From contig NZ_MQUQ01000019.1 of NCBI RefSeq assembly GCF_001953865.1, positions 105,638 to 169,637 of the forward strand: a DNA stretch of 64,000 bases, given 5' to 3'. The number at the start of each line of letters is the position of its first letter. The first letter of the stretch is position 1. The translations under genes and the position numbers were made by a program. The notes under the pieces are model-generated. The model saw only the letters and a list, made by a program, of their open reading frames with translations. It had not been told where the DNA came from and did not search any database. Shown here one piece after another: positions 1 through 7,506 of the stretch. The DNA is from Amycolatopsis coloradensis. GTDB taxonomy: Bacteria; Actinomycetota; Actinomycetes; Mycobacteriales; Pseudonocardiaceae.

Positions 1-793
1 GCTGAGCAGGCCCGATCGGCTGTTCCCGTGTCCCGCCGCCCGGCGAAGCGTGAAGGGCACTCAGCTTCGTCGCGACGGTCTTGGCGACGATCTCGCCGTC
101 CCGCACCTGGTAGCTGTCCGAGTTCACCAGGCCGGAGACCAGCGCCTCGCCGAGGCCGTAGCCGGCTTCCACCGAGGAGACCTTCCGATTGGACGTGACG
201 GGGTCGGCCGTGAAGAGGACGCCTGCCGCCGACGGGAAGACCATCCGCTGCACGACGACGGCCATGTCGACCTTCCGGTGACCGAAGTCGTTGCGCAGGC
301 GGTAGGTCACGGCCCGCTCGGTGAACAGCGACGCCCAGCAGAGGCTGATGTGCCGCAGGATCTCCGCCGTCCCCACGACGTTCAGATACGTGTCCTGCTG
401 GCCCGCGAAGGAGGCCGTCGGCAGGTCTTCCGCCGTCGCGCTCGATCGGACGGCGCAGGCGGCCTGGTCGCCGAGCCCGGCGACCGCACCGGTGATCGCG
501 GCCGCCAGCTCGTCGGGGATGACGATCTCTTCGAGGGTCCGCCGGACCTCCGCGCTGTGCGCGCGAAGGGCCGCCCTGTCGTCCGGGTTCAGGCGGGACA
601 GCCGGTCCAGCTGATCGACGATCGACGGCGCGTCCGCCAGGATCCGCCGGAAGGCGTCCGTCGTCACGCAAAAGCCGTCGGGCACCCGGACGCCTTCGAT
701 CCGCGAAAGCTCTCCCAGGTGCGCGCCCTTGCCGCCGACGACCGCGACCTGCGTCCGGTCGATCTCCTGGAACCCGAGTACGTAGCCACCCAT
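1..793 (-). CDS. rph: Rifamycin-inactivating phosphotransferase, N-terminal part (runs off left edge)
   Basis: The 264 visible residues match the ATP-binding half of the rifampin phosphotransferase / PEP-synthase family. The protein opens MGGYVLGFQEIDRTQVAVVG and carries GGKGAHLGELSRI, GFCVTTDAFRR, AVRSSATAEDLPTASFAGQQ and FTADPVTSN, the usual nucleotide-binding landmarks. Family members (about 860 aa) have an ATP-grasp domain, a rifamycin-binding domain and a swivelling His domain, and they phosphorylate the C21 hydroxyl of rifamycins. Only the first domain lies inside the window. The ATG at 793 follows a clear GGAGGG ribosome binding site. The upstream RAE element supports an Rph rather than a metabolic PEP synthase. 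Substrate is inferred from family resemblance and this element. Confidence 0.9.
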   Translation of the reverse strand, partial: MGGYVLGFQEIDRTQVAVVGGKGAHLGELSRIEGVRVPDGFCVTTDAFRRILADAPSIVDQLDRLSRLNPDDRAALRAHSAEVRRTLEEIVIPDELAAAITGAVAGLGDQAACAVRSSATAEDLPTASFAGQQDTYLNVVGTAEILRHISLCWASLFTERAVTYRLRNDFGHRKVDMAVVVQRMVFPSAAGVLFTADPVTSNRKVSSVEAGYGLGEALVSGLVNSDSYQVRDGEIVAKTVATKLSALHASPGGGTREQPIGPAQ

Positions 794-846
794 GCGTTCA
801 CCCTCCGTGTTTTCCGAGTACGGCGGGTGATTCTGCGGCACCACCC

Positions 847-865
847 GGGTCTTGCCGCAAGCCCC
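847..865 (-). promoter_or_regulatory. Rifamycin-associated element (RAE)
   Basis: Read on the minus strand the site is GGGGCTTGCGGCAAGACCC, a 19-base inverted repeat 53 bases upstream of the rph start. It differs at one base from the RAE sequence I recall for rifamycin-inducible resistance genes (GGGGCTTGCGGCAAGGCCC). A candidate -10, TATAAC, lies just upstream at 873-878 on the minus strand, with no convincing -35. The expected role is induction of rph by rifamycin acting on transcription at this promoter. Confidence 0.85.
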
Positions 866-1176
866 CCAGTGCGTTATAAGTTAAAAGGGGAGAGAGTCCG
901 TCCCGGGACAGACCACGTCCTCGGATGTGATCATTCGGCTGGACAGTCCCCGCACGAGGGTCTTGGTCTCCCCTTCGCGCCGCCCCCTGGACAGGGCACT
1001 GCGTCACTGGTCGCGGCACTGAGTCCGCGGGGAACATCGAGGGACACTCCCGCGCCAACGAGATCGAGAGCGGTAACTGGGGCGCCGTGGCGCGCACCGC
1101 GGCGTCCTCCCCTGGAAAGCGACCGCTCAGTACGGCAGACTCGGCGGCACTTCCACTCGAAGACGAGGAGTCACCC
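866..1176. other. Intergenic region between rph and the SDR gene
   Basis: This stretch separates two divergent genes. Its rph-proximal part holds an AT-richer segment (TTTTAACTTATAAC on the minus strand) that probably belongs to the rph promoter. The rest is GC-rich. An open frame joins the SDR gene from 1087, but nothing in it resembles an SDR N-terminus, so I treat it as noncoding. I saw no clear repeat or RNA gene. Confidence 0.5.
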
Positions 1177-1938
1177 GTGACCGAACACCCCTCCCGCGTA
1201 GCGATCGTCACCGGCGCGGGCCGCGGCATCGGCGCGGCCGTTGCCAAGCGGCTCGCTTCCGACGGGTTCGCCGTCGGCCTGCTGGACCTCGACGAGGCGG
1301 GTGTCGAGCAGGGAGCCGAAGCGATCGTCGCCGAGGGCGGCAAGGCCGTCGGCGTCGCGCTGGACGTCAACGACGCCGCGCAGGTCGAGGCCGCGGTGAC
1401 CAGGGTGGCCGAGGAACTCGGCGCGCCGACCGTGCTGATCAACAACGCCGGCATCACCCGCGACAACCTGCTGTTCAAGATGACGGAACAGGACTGGGAC
1501 TCGGTGCTGGGAGTGCACCTCAAGGGCTCATTCCTGATGACCCGCGAGGTGCAGAAGTACCAGACGCAGGAGAAGTGGGGCCGCATCGTCAACCTGTCCA
1601 GCACCTCGGCGCTGGGCAACCGCGGGCAGGTCAACTACTCCGCGGCCAAGGCCGGCATGCAGGGCTTCACCAAGACCCTCGCGATCGAACTGGGCAAGTT
1701 CAACGTCACCGCGAACGCCATCGCCCCCGGTTTCATCGCCACCGACATGACCGCGGCGACCGCCGAGCGGATCGGCATGTCCTTCGAGGACTTCAAGGCG
1801 GCGGCCGCGTCGCAGATCCCGGTGCAGCGCGTCGGCACCCCCGACGACATCGCCAACCTCGCGTCGTTCCTGGTGAGCGACGGCGCCGGATTCATCTCCG
1901 GCCAGGTCATCTACGTCGCCGGCGGACCGAAGGACTGA
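1177..1938 (+). CDS. SDR-family 3-oxoacyl-ACP/CoA reductase (FabG-like)
   Basis: A 253-aa classical short-chain dehydrogenase, the usual length. It has the NAD(P)-binding TGAGRGIG at residues 12-19, NNAG at 89-92, and the catalytic Ser with Tyr154 and Lys158 in NYSAAKAG. The C-terminal PGFIATDM stretch is typical of FabG proteins. Likely chemistry is NAD(P)-dependent interconversion of 3-oxoacyl and 3-hydroxyacyl thioesters. The GTG at 1177 was chosen because GAGGAG precedes it and the protein then begins just before the Rossmann fold; a longer open frame reaches back to 1087. A MaoC hydratase follows after 4 bases, so the pair probably acts on successive beta-oxidation steps. Confidence 0.85.
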   Translation: MTEHPSRVAIVTGAGRGIGAAVAKRLASDGFAVGLLDLDEAGVEQGAEAIVAEGGKAVGVALDVNDAAQVEAAVTRVAEELGAPTVLINNAGITRDNLLFKMTEQDWDSVLGVHLKGSFLMTREVQKYQTQEKWGRIVNLSSTSALGNRGQVNYSAAKAGMQGFTKTLAIELGKFNVTANAIAPGFIATDMTAATAERIGMSFEDFKAAAASQIPVQRVGTPDDIANLASFLVSDGAGFISGQVIYVAGGPKD

Positions 1939-1942
1939 GCCG

Positions 1943-2395
1943 ATGCGCGAATTCGCCTCGTTGCAGGAGTTCGAGAACGCCGTCGGCGAGCACTTCGGCC
2001 ACAGCGAATGGCTGACGCTCACCCAGGAACGGGTGAACCTGTTCGCCGACGCCACCGACGACCACCAGTGGATCCACGTCGACGTCGAGAAGGCGGCCGG
2101 GGGCCCGTTCGGGGCGCCGATCGCCCACGGTTTCCTGACGCTGTCGCTCATTTCGGGCTTCGTCGGGAAGCTCTACCGGGTCGACGGGCTCAAGATGGGG
2201 ATCAATTACGGCCTCAACAAGGTCCGCTTCCCCCAGCCGGTCAAGGTGGGCGCGAGGATCCGGGCGGGCGCCGAACTGGTCGAGGTCACCGACGTCACCG
2301 GCGGCAAACAGGCCGTCGTCCGGTGGACGATCGAGATCGACGGCGAGCCCAAACCGGCGTGCGTCGCGGAGATGGTCGTCCGGCTCATCGCCTGA
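1943..2395 (+). CDS. MaoC-like (R)-specific enoyl-CoA hydratase
   Basis: A 150-aa single hot-dog-fold protein of the MaoC dehydratase family. The N-terminal half carries the catalytic-type segment ATDDHQWIHVD followed by GGPFGAPIAHGFLTLSL, which holds the Asp and His of the hydratase motif. The predicted reaction is reversible hydration of trans-2-enoyl-CoA to (R)-3-hydroxyacyl-CoA. It starts 4 bases after the FabG-like gene and is surely co-transcribed with it; that reductase would oxidise or form the hydroxyacyl product. A candidate TetR operator lies just downstream, so the following kinase/dehydrogenase genes may have their own promoter. Confidence 0.87.
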   Translation: MREFASLQEFENAVGEHFGHSEWLTLTQERVNLFADATDDHQWIHVDVEKAAGGPFGAPIAHGFLTLSLISGFVGKLYRVDGLKMGINYGLNKVRFPQPVKVGARIRAGAELVEVTDVTGGKQAVVRWTIEIDGEPKPACVAEMVVRLIA

Positions 2396-2439
2396 GGAAA
2401 GTGACCTCCGGCACCCCGCCGGGCCACCACTATCCGACA

Positions 2440-2455
2440 TACCGACTGGTCGGTA
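2440..2455. promoter_or_regulatory. Candidate TetR operator
   Basis: TACCGACTGGTCGGTA is a perfect 7-base inverted repeat around a 2-base centre, 30 bases before the kinase gene start. Close variants lie upstream of the TetR gene (8163-8176) and of the transporter gene (11891-11908), which points to one regulator controlling all three. The assignment to the TetR gene ending at 7507 is inferred. Confidence 0.6.
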
Positions 2456-2484
2456 CTGTAATCGGAAAGCGAGACGCTGGAGGC

Positions 2485-3513
2485 ATGATGAACCAGTCCG
2501 ACCTGCCGGGCCTCGACCTGGCCAGGCTCAAGGCCCACCTGGACGAGCACCGGCCGGGGCTCGTCCAGGGCGAGCTGAGCGGCCAGGTCGTGGAAGGGGG
2601 CCGGTCCAACCTCACCTACATCGTGGGCGACGGCCGGTCCCGCTGGGTGGTCCGGCGCCCGCCGCTGGGCCACGTCCTGCCGACAGCGCACGACATGGGC
2701 CGCGAGTTCCGGGTGATCTCCGGCCTGCACGGCACGGCCGTCCCGGTGCCGGAAACCGTGCTGCTGTGCGAGGACACCGACGTCATCGGCTCGCGGTTCT
2801 ACGTGATGGAGTTCGTGGAGGGCACCCCCTTCCGCTCCGACACCGAACTGGCCGCGCTGGGCCCCGCCAGGACGAAGGCGATCGCGGACGAACTGGTCGA
2901 CACCCTGGTCGATCTGCACGCCGTCGACCCGGAATCGGTGGGACTGGGCGATTTCGGCCGCCCGGAAGGCTTCCTCGAACGCCAGTTGCGGCGCTGGAAG
3001 AAGCAACTGGACGGCAACCGCAGCCGCGACCTCCCCGGTGCCGACGAACTGCACGACCGCTTGGCGGGTTCGGTGCCGGTTTCGGGCAGGCCGTCGATCA
3101 TCCACGGGGACTACCGGCTGGACAACGTGCTCGTGAACGGCGACGACCGGATCACCGCGGTGCTGGACTGGGAAATGTCCACCCTCGGCGACCCGCTGAC
3201 CGACCTCGCGCTGCTGGTGGCCTACGCCGAGCGCGACAAGGTGTCGCTGCAGTTCGTGTCCAACGCCAGTTCCGCGCCGGGCTACCCGCGCGACGACGAG
3301 GTGATCGCCCGGTACGCCGAGCGCTCGGGCCGTGACGTCTCCCGGCTCAACTGGTATGTGGGCTTCGCCTTCTTCAAGCTCGCGGTGATCCTGGAAGGCA
3401 TCCACCTCCGCTACAGCAAGGGGCAGACCGTCGGCGCCGGGTTCGACAACATCGGCTCCGGTGTCGTTCCCCTGATCGCGCACGGCAACGAGACTCTCAA
3501 GGAAGAGGGATAG
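2485..3513 (+). CDS. APH-like phosphotransferase (ACAD10/11- or LvaA-type kinase)
   Basis: A 342-aa member of the aminoglycoside-phosphotransferase-like kinase fold. It shows the catalytic loop HGDYRLDN at about residue 207 and the metal-binding Asp in DWEMSTLGDP at about 228. This subgroup corresponds to the kinase domain fused to acyl-CoA dehydrogenase in ACAD10/ACAD11, and to LvaA of the levulinate pathway, which phosphorylates 4-hydroxyacyl-CoA. An acyl-CoA dehydrogenase gene follows after 2 bases, so the two-domain architecture appears here as separate genes. Start: tandem ATGs at 2485 and 2488 follow GGAGG, and either could serve. Antibiotic resistance is unlikely given the context. Confidence 0.85.
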   Translation: MMNQSDLPGLDLARLKAHLDEHRPGLVQGELSGQVVEGGRSNLTYIVGDGRSRWVVRRPPLGHVLPTAHDMGREFRVISGLHGTAVPVPETVLLCEDTDVIGSRFYVMEFVEGTPFRSDTELAALGPARTKAIADELVDTLVDLHAVDPESVGLGDFGRPEGFLERQLRRWKKQLDGNRSRDLPGADELHDRLAGSVPVSGRPSIIHGDYRLDNVLVNGDDRITAVLDWEMSTLGDPLTDLALLVAYAERDKVSLQFVSNASSAPGYPRDDEVIARYAERSGRDVSRLNWYVGFAFFKLAVILEGIHLRYSKGQTVGAGFDNIGSGVVPLIAHGNETLKEEG

Positions 3514-3515
3514 GG

Positions 3516-4739
3516 ATGGACTTCGCCTTCGACGCGAAAACCGAGGAACTGCGGGGGAAACTCCTCGAGTTCATGGATTCGCACATCTACCCGGCCGAGG
3601 CCGTCTTCGAGGAGCAACTGGCCGAGCGCGACAGTGAATGGTCGCAGCCGCCGATCGTCGAAGAACTCAAGGCAGCGGCACGCGAACGCGGGCTGTGGAA
3701 CTTCTTCCTCCCCGGCGACCACGGTGCCGGGCTGACGAACCTGCAATACGCGCCGTTGGCGGAGATCACCGGCCGCAGCCTGCGGCTCGCGCCGACCGCG
3801 CTGAACTGCGCGGCGCCGGACACCGGCAACATGGAAGTCCTCACCATGTTCGGCACCGAGCAGCAGAAGAAGCAGTGGCTCCAGCCGTTGCTGGACGGCG
3901 AGATCCGGTCCGCGTTCGCGATGACCGAGCCCGACGTCGCTTCCTCCGACGCCCGCAACATCGCCACCGGCATCCGCCGCGACGGCGACGAATACGTCAT
4001 CAACGGCCGGAAGTGGTACATCTCCGGCGCGATGAACCCGAACTGCAGGATCTTCATCGTGATGGGCAAAACCGATCCGGACGCGCCCGCGCACAAACAG
4101 CAGAGCATGATCCTGGTCCCCCGCGACACCCCCGGTATGACCGTGAAACGCGGCATGCGCGTGTTCGGCTACACCGACGGCGACCACGGCGGCCACGCCG
4201 AAGTGATCTTCGAGGACGTCCGCGTTCCGGCGGAGAACCTGATCGCGGGCGAGGGCGACGGGTTCGCCGTCGCGCAGGCCCGTCTCGGACCGGGCCGGAT
4301 CCACCACTGCATGCGCGCCATCGGGATGGCCGAACGCGCGCTGGAACTGATGTGCCGCCGGGCGCTTTCGCGCGAGACCTTCGGCAAGCCGATCGCCGAA
4401 CAGGGCGTGGTGCAGGACTGGATCGCCGAGGCGCGGGTCAAGATCGAGCAGCAGCGGTTGCTGGTACTCAAGACCGCGTGGCTGATGGACACCGTCGGCA
4501 ACCAGGGCGCGCACACCGAGATCCAGTCGATCAAGATCTCGACGCCGATCACCGTCGAGTGGATCCTGGACAAGGCCGTGCAGGTGCACGGCGCGGGCGG
4601 GGTCAGCCAGGACTTCCCGGTCGCCGAGATGTGGGCGCAGGTCCGGACGCTGCGGCTGGCCGACGGCCCGGACGAAGTGCACAAACGCTCGCTGGCGCAC
4701 CGTGAACTGAAGAAGTACCGCGAAGAGGTGAAGAAGTGA
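3516..4739 (+). CDS. Acyl-CoA dehydrogenase (ACAD10/11-like FadE)
   Basis: A 407-aa FAD-dependent acyl-CoA dehydrogenase of normal length. Visible family signatures are the flavin/substrate loop FAMTEPDVASSDARNI, the KWYISGA stretch and the C-terminal QVHGAGGVSQDFPVAEMWAQ segment. The N-terminus (MDFAFDAKTEELRGKLLEFM) resembles the dehydrogenase part of ACAD10/11. In that family, substrates can be 4-phosphoacyl-CoAs made by the partner kinase, giving enoyl-CoA after phosphate loss. It starts 2 bases after the kinase gene and overlaps the next dehydrogenase by 4 bases. A direct FadE role in ordinary beta-oxidation is the alternative. Confidence 0.87.
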   Translation: MDFAFDAKTEELRGKLLEFMDSHIYPAEAVFEEQLAERDSEWSQPPIVEELKAAARERGLWNFFLPGDHGAGLTNLQYAPLAEITGRSLRLAPTALNCAAPDTGNMEVLTMFGTEQQKKQWLQPLLDGEIRSAFAMTEPDVASSDARNIATGIRRDGDEYVINGRKWYISGAMNPNCRIFIVMGKTDPDAPAHKQQSMILVPRDTPGMTVKRGMRVFGYTDGDHGGHAEVIFEDVRVPAENLIAGEGDGFAVAQARLGPGRIHHCMRAIGMAERALELMCRRALSRETFGKPIAEQGVVQDWIAEARVKIEQQRLLVLKTAWLMDTVGNQGAHTEIQSIKISTPITVEWILDKAVQVHGAGGVSQDFPVAEMWAQVRTLRLADGPDEVHKRSLAHRELKKYREEVKK

Positions 4740-5917
4740 CCACTGTGGACGATCTCCAGCGGCGGGTGGCCGATCTGCTGGCCGCGTATCCGCCGGAAAG
4801 CACGCCACGCCAGGACTTCCTCGACGCGCGGTTCGACGCCGGGCTGGCGTGGGTCCACTTCCCCGAAGGCCTTGGCGGCCTGAACGCGCCGCGCTCACTG
4901 CAGTCCGTCGTGGACAAGGAACTCGCGGCGGCGGGCGCGCCGGACAACGACAAGCGGCGGATCGGCATCGGCCTCGGCATGGCAGCGCCGACCATCCTCG
5001 CCTTCGGCACCCCGGACCAGCACCGGCGCTTCCTACGTCCACTGTGGACCGAACGCGAGGTGTGGTGCCAGCTGTTCAGCGAGCCGGGCGCCGGCTCCGA
5101 CCTGGCCGCGCTGGGCACCCGCGCGGTACGCGACGGCGACGACTGGGTGGTCACCGGGCAGAAGGTGTGGACTTCGGGCGCGCACAAGTCGCAATGGGCC
5201 ATCCTGGTCACCCGCACCGATCCCGACGTGCCGAAGCACCGCGGCATGACGTACTTCGTCTGCGACATGACCGCGCCGGGCGTGGAGGTCCGGCCGCTGC
5301 GCCAGATCACCGGTGAGGCCGAGTTCAACGAGGTTTTCCTCAGCGAGGTCCGCATCCCCGACGCGCACCGCCTCGGCGCGGTCGGCGAGGGCTGGAAGGT
5401 CGCCCAGACCACGCTGATGAACGAGCGTGTCGCCATCGGCGGGGCCGAGTTCCCGCGTGACGGCGGCATGGTCGGCGTCGTCGCGGAAACCTGGCGCGAG
5501 CGCCCGGACCTGCGGACGTCGGAACTGCACGACCGGCTGCTGAAACTGTGGGTGGAGGGCGAAAGCCTGCGCCTGGTGAGTTCGCGGCTGCGACAGCAGC
5601 TCGCCGCGGGCGCGCCCGGGCCGGAGGGCTCGGCGGTCAAGGTCGCGTTCTCCGAACTGAACCAGGCCGCGTCCGGGCTGGAGATCGAACTACTCGGTGA
5701 GGAAGGCCTGCGTTACGACGACTGGACGATGCGGCGTCCCGACGGCGTGAACTTCCTCGGCCGCGAAGCCGGCTACCGCTATCTGCGCGCGAAGGGCAAC
5801 TCGATCGAGGGCGGCACCTCGGAGGTCCTGCGCAACATCATCGCCGAACGCGTACTGGGACTGCCGTCCGAGCCGCGGATCGACAAGGACGTCGCCTGGA
5901 AGGACCTGCCCCGATGA
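4736..5917 (+). CDS. Acyl-CoA dehydrogenase
   Basis: A 393-aa acyl-CoA dehydrogenase starting at a GTG that overlaps the previous stop by 4 bases. It contains LFSEPGAGSDLAALGT, KVWTSGAHKSQWAI and the C-terminal KGNSIEGGTSEVLRNIIAER segment. The region before that, where many family members have a catalytic acid, is atypical. Pairs of large and small divergent dehydrogenases in actinobacteria often form alpha2beta2 heterotetramers, as shown for mycobacterial steroid FadE pairs. The next gene, overlapping by 4 bases, is a shorter divergent dehydrogenase and a likely partner. The substrate is not evident from sequence. Confidence 0.85.
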   Translation: MTTVDDLQRRVADLLAAYPPESTPRQDFLDARFDAGLAWVHFPEGLGGLNAPRSLQSVVDKELAAAGAPDNDKRRIGIGLGMAAPTILAFGTPDQHRRFLRPLWTEREVWCQLFSEPGAGSDLAALGTRAVRDGDDWVVTGQKVWTSGAHKSQWAILVTRTDPDVPKHRGMTYFVCDMTAPGVEVRPLRQITGEAEFNEVFLSEVRIPDAHRLGAVGEGWKVAQTTLMNERVAIGGAEFPRDGGMVGVVAETWRERPDLRTSELHDRLLKLWVEGESLRLVSSRLRQQLAAGAPGPEGSAVKVAFSELNQAASGLEIELLGEEGLRYDDWTMRRPDGVNFLGREAGYRYLRAKGNSIEGGTSEVLRNIIAERVLGLPSEPRIDKDVAWKDLPR

Positions 5918-7029
5918 GCGACCTGCTGTACTCCGAGGTCGAAGAGGACCTTCGCGCCAGCGTCCGCGACCTGCTCAAGGACCGGGCGGAACCGGCCGCG
6001 CTGATCGCCAGGACCGAGACGGCGGAACCGTACGACCTGAAGTTGTGGCGCACGCTCGCCGCCGACCTCGGCGCGGCGGGCCTCGCCGTGCCGGAGGCGC
6101 TGGGCGGGCACGGCGCTTCGGCGCGGGAAGTCGCCGTCGTGATGGAGGAACTCGGGCGCAGCGTCGCCCCCGTCCCCTATCTCGGCAGCGCTGTCCTGGC
6201 GACGTCGGCCCTGCTGGCGACCGACACGTCGCAAGCGGAAGTGGCGGAAAGGCTCGGGAAACTGGCCTCGGGCACGCTCGTCGGCGCGCTGGCCGTCCCG
6301 CTGTCGACCGGTCCCGGCGCCGAGTTCCCCTCGGCGGTCAGCGTGGCCGCGGACGGCACGCTCAGCGGCCAGATCCGCAGCGTCGTCGACGCTTCGGTGG
6401 CGAAACTGCTCGTCGTTCCGGCGGTAGGGCCCGACGGCCCCGGCCTCTACACCGTCGACACGGCTTCAGCGGGAGTGACGGTCATCGAGGCGATCTCGCT
6501 GGACCTGACCCGGCGCATCGCCGACGTCACCTTGGAGAACGCGGCGGCGAAGCGCGTCGCCGACTCCTCGGCGGCGGCGACCGCGTTGGACACGGCACTC
6601 ACGACCGCGGCGGGACTGCTCGCTTCGGAACAACTCGGGATCGCCGAATGGGCGCTGGCCGAAACGGTGCGCTATCTCAAGGAGCGCTACCAGTTCGGCC
6701 GTCAGGTCGGCTCGTTCCAGTCACTGAAGCACCGGCTGGCGAACCTGTACACGGATCTGGTCAACGCCAGGGCGACCGCGCGCTACGCCGCCGACTGCCT
6801 GGCTTCCGGTGACGACATCGCGATCGCCGTCGCGGTGGCGCAGGCCCGCAACTCCCCCATCGCCGTCCATGCCGCCGAAGAAGCGATCCAGCTGCACGGC
6901 GGGATCGGCATGACCTGGGAGCACCCCGCCCACCTGTACCTGAAGCGCGCGAAGAGCGACGAGATCGCTTTAGGCACTCCTGGACGGCATCGCGCGGCCC
7001 TCGCGCCACTGATCGGCCTGCCCGCCTGA
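5914..7029 (+). CDS. Acyl-CoA dehydrogenase, divergent small type
   Basis: A 371-aa acyl-CoA dehydrogenase-fold protein. The N-terminal helical domain (LGGHGASAREVAVVMEELGR) and C-terminal domain (RYQFGRQVGSFQSLKHRLAN, then EAIQLHGGIGMTWEHPAHLY) are clear, whereas the middle FAD/substrate motif of typical FadEs is poorly kept. This pattern fits the non-canonical subunit of heteromeric dehydrogenases, in which active-site parts are contributed by the partner. It overlaps the upstream dehydrogenase by 4 bases and is followed by a strong hairpin, so it appears to be the last gene of the transcript. Heteromer formation is an inference. Confidence 0.83.
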   Translation: MSDLLYSEVEEDLRASVRDLLKDRAEPAALIARTETAEPYDLKLWRTLAADLGAAGLAVPEALGGHGASAREVAVVMEELGRSVAPVPYLGSAVLATSALLATDTSQAEVAERLGKLASGTLVGALAVPLSTGPGAEFPSAVSVAADGTLSGQIRSVVDASVAKLLVVPAVGPDGPGLYTVDTASAGVTVIEAISLDLTRRIADVTLENAAAKRVADSSAAATALDTALTTAAGLLASEQLGIAEWALAETVRYLKERYQFGRQVGSFQSLKHRLANLYTDLVNARATARYAADCLASGDDIAIAVAVAQARNSPIAVHAAEEAIQLHGGIGMTWEHPAHLYLKRAKSDEIALGTPGRHRAALAPLIGLPA

Positions 7030-7034
7030 TCCTC

Positions 7035-7073
7035 CCGGCGGGGTCCGCCCCGGAAAGTGTCGGACCCCGCCGG
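7035..7073 (+). terminator. Intrinsic-type hairpin after the dehydrogenase operon
   Basis: A perfect 13-bp stem (7035-7047 with 7061-7073, CCGGCGGGGTCCG) encloses a 13-base loop, beginning 5 bases after the stop at 7029. There is no U-tract, as is common in actinobacteria. Confidence 0.75.
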
Positions 7074-7082
7074 TATACCTGT

Positions 7083-7098
7083 TCGAACAGTTGATCGA
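7083..7098. promoter_or_regulatory. Candidate LexA (SOS) box
   Basis: TCGAACAGTTGATCGA matches the actinobacterial LexA consensus TCGAAC-N4-GTTCGA with one mismatch, 13 bases before the ATG at 7112. It overlaps a perfect 12-base palindrome CTGTTCGAACAG (7079-7090). Position and match suggest DNA-damage control of the small downstream gene. LexA binding is inferred. Confidence 0.5.
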
Positions 7099-7111
7099 AC
7101 AGGGAGTCATC

Positions 7112-7504
7112 ATGAAACTGCTCGTGGCCACCTCGAAGACCCAGGGTGCGCGAGAGAACGACTTCAACCACTGCATCGAGGGCGAACTGATCTGGATCGC
7201 CCCGTGCTGCGACGACGGCGAAGACTCACCCGATTCCGAATGCGGATGCAGCCGATCCTTCGCCGGGCTGAACTCGCACCGTGGGACGACGACGGCACTC
7301 GTCGCGGAGCTACCCGACTTCACCTACTTCGACTACGCCGAAGCGTTGTGGTCGAGTCTGGCCGCACAGGGCTGGCCCGCCGACGCCGCCGACGAAGTGG
7401 CGACAGGACTGCTCGCCTTCACCGCCGGGTGGGACGTGGGAACGGTGCTCGAACGCCGCAGCGAATGGTTCGCGGAACGGCTCGTGCCCGCGCCACCAGG
7501 CTGA
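7112..7504 (+). CDS. Small conserved protein of unknown function, Cys-rich N-terminal half
   Basis: A 130-aa protein I do not assign to a known function. It begins MKLLVATSKTQGARENDFNH, followed by a hydrophobic strand and a cysteine-containing stretch, APCCDDGEDSPDSECGCSRS, with four cysteines in about 17 residues that could bind metal. It continues with GTTTALVAELPDF and a helical C-terminal half. There is no signal peptide or membrane segment. The ATG at 7112 follows AGGGAG; the open frame extends to 7091 but without a better site. Its promoter region contains a near-consensus LexA box. It converges with the TetR gene, whose stop is 2 bases away. Confidence 0.7.
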   Translation: MKLLVATSKTQGARENDFNHCIEGELIWIAPCCDDGEDSPDSECGCSRSFAGLNSHRGTTTALVAELPDFTYFDYAEALWSSLAAQGWPADAADEVATGLLAFTAGWDVGTVLERRSEWFAERLVPAPPG

Positions 7505-7506
7505 AC

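Noticed and set aside
1..793. Rifamycin biosynthetic locus
   Set aside because: Only the inactivating phosphotransferase and RAE are present; no PKS, AHBA or tailoring genes are in the window.
2485..3513. Aminoglycoside resistance kinase
   Set aside because: Although APH-like, its position before acyl-CoA dehydrogenase genes and its ACAD10/11-like sequence indicate acyl metabolism.
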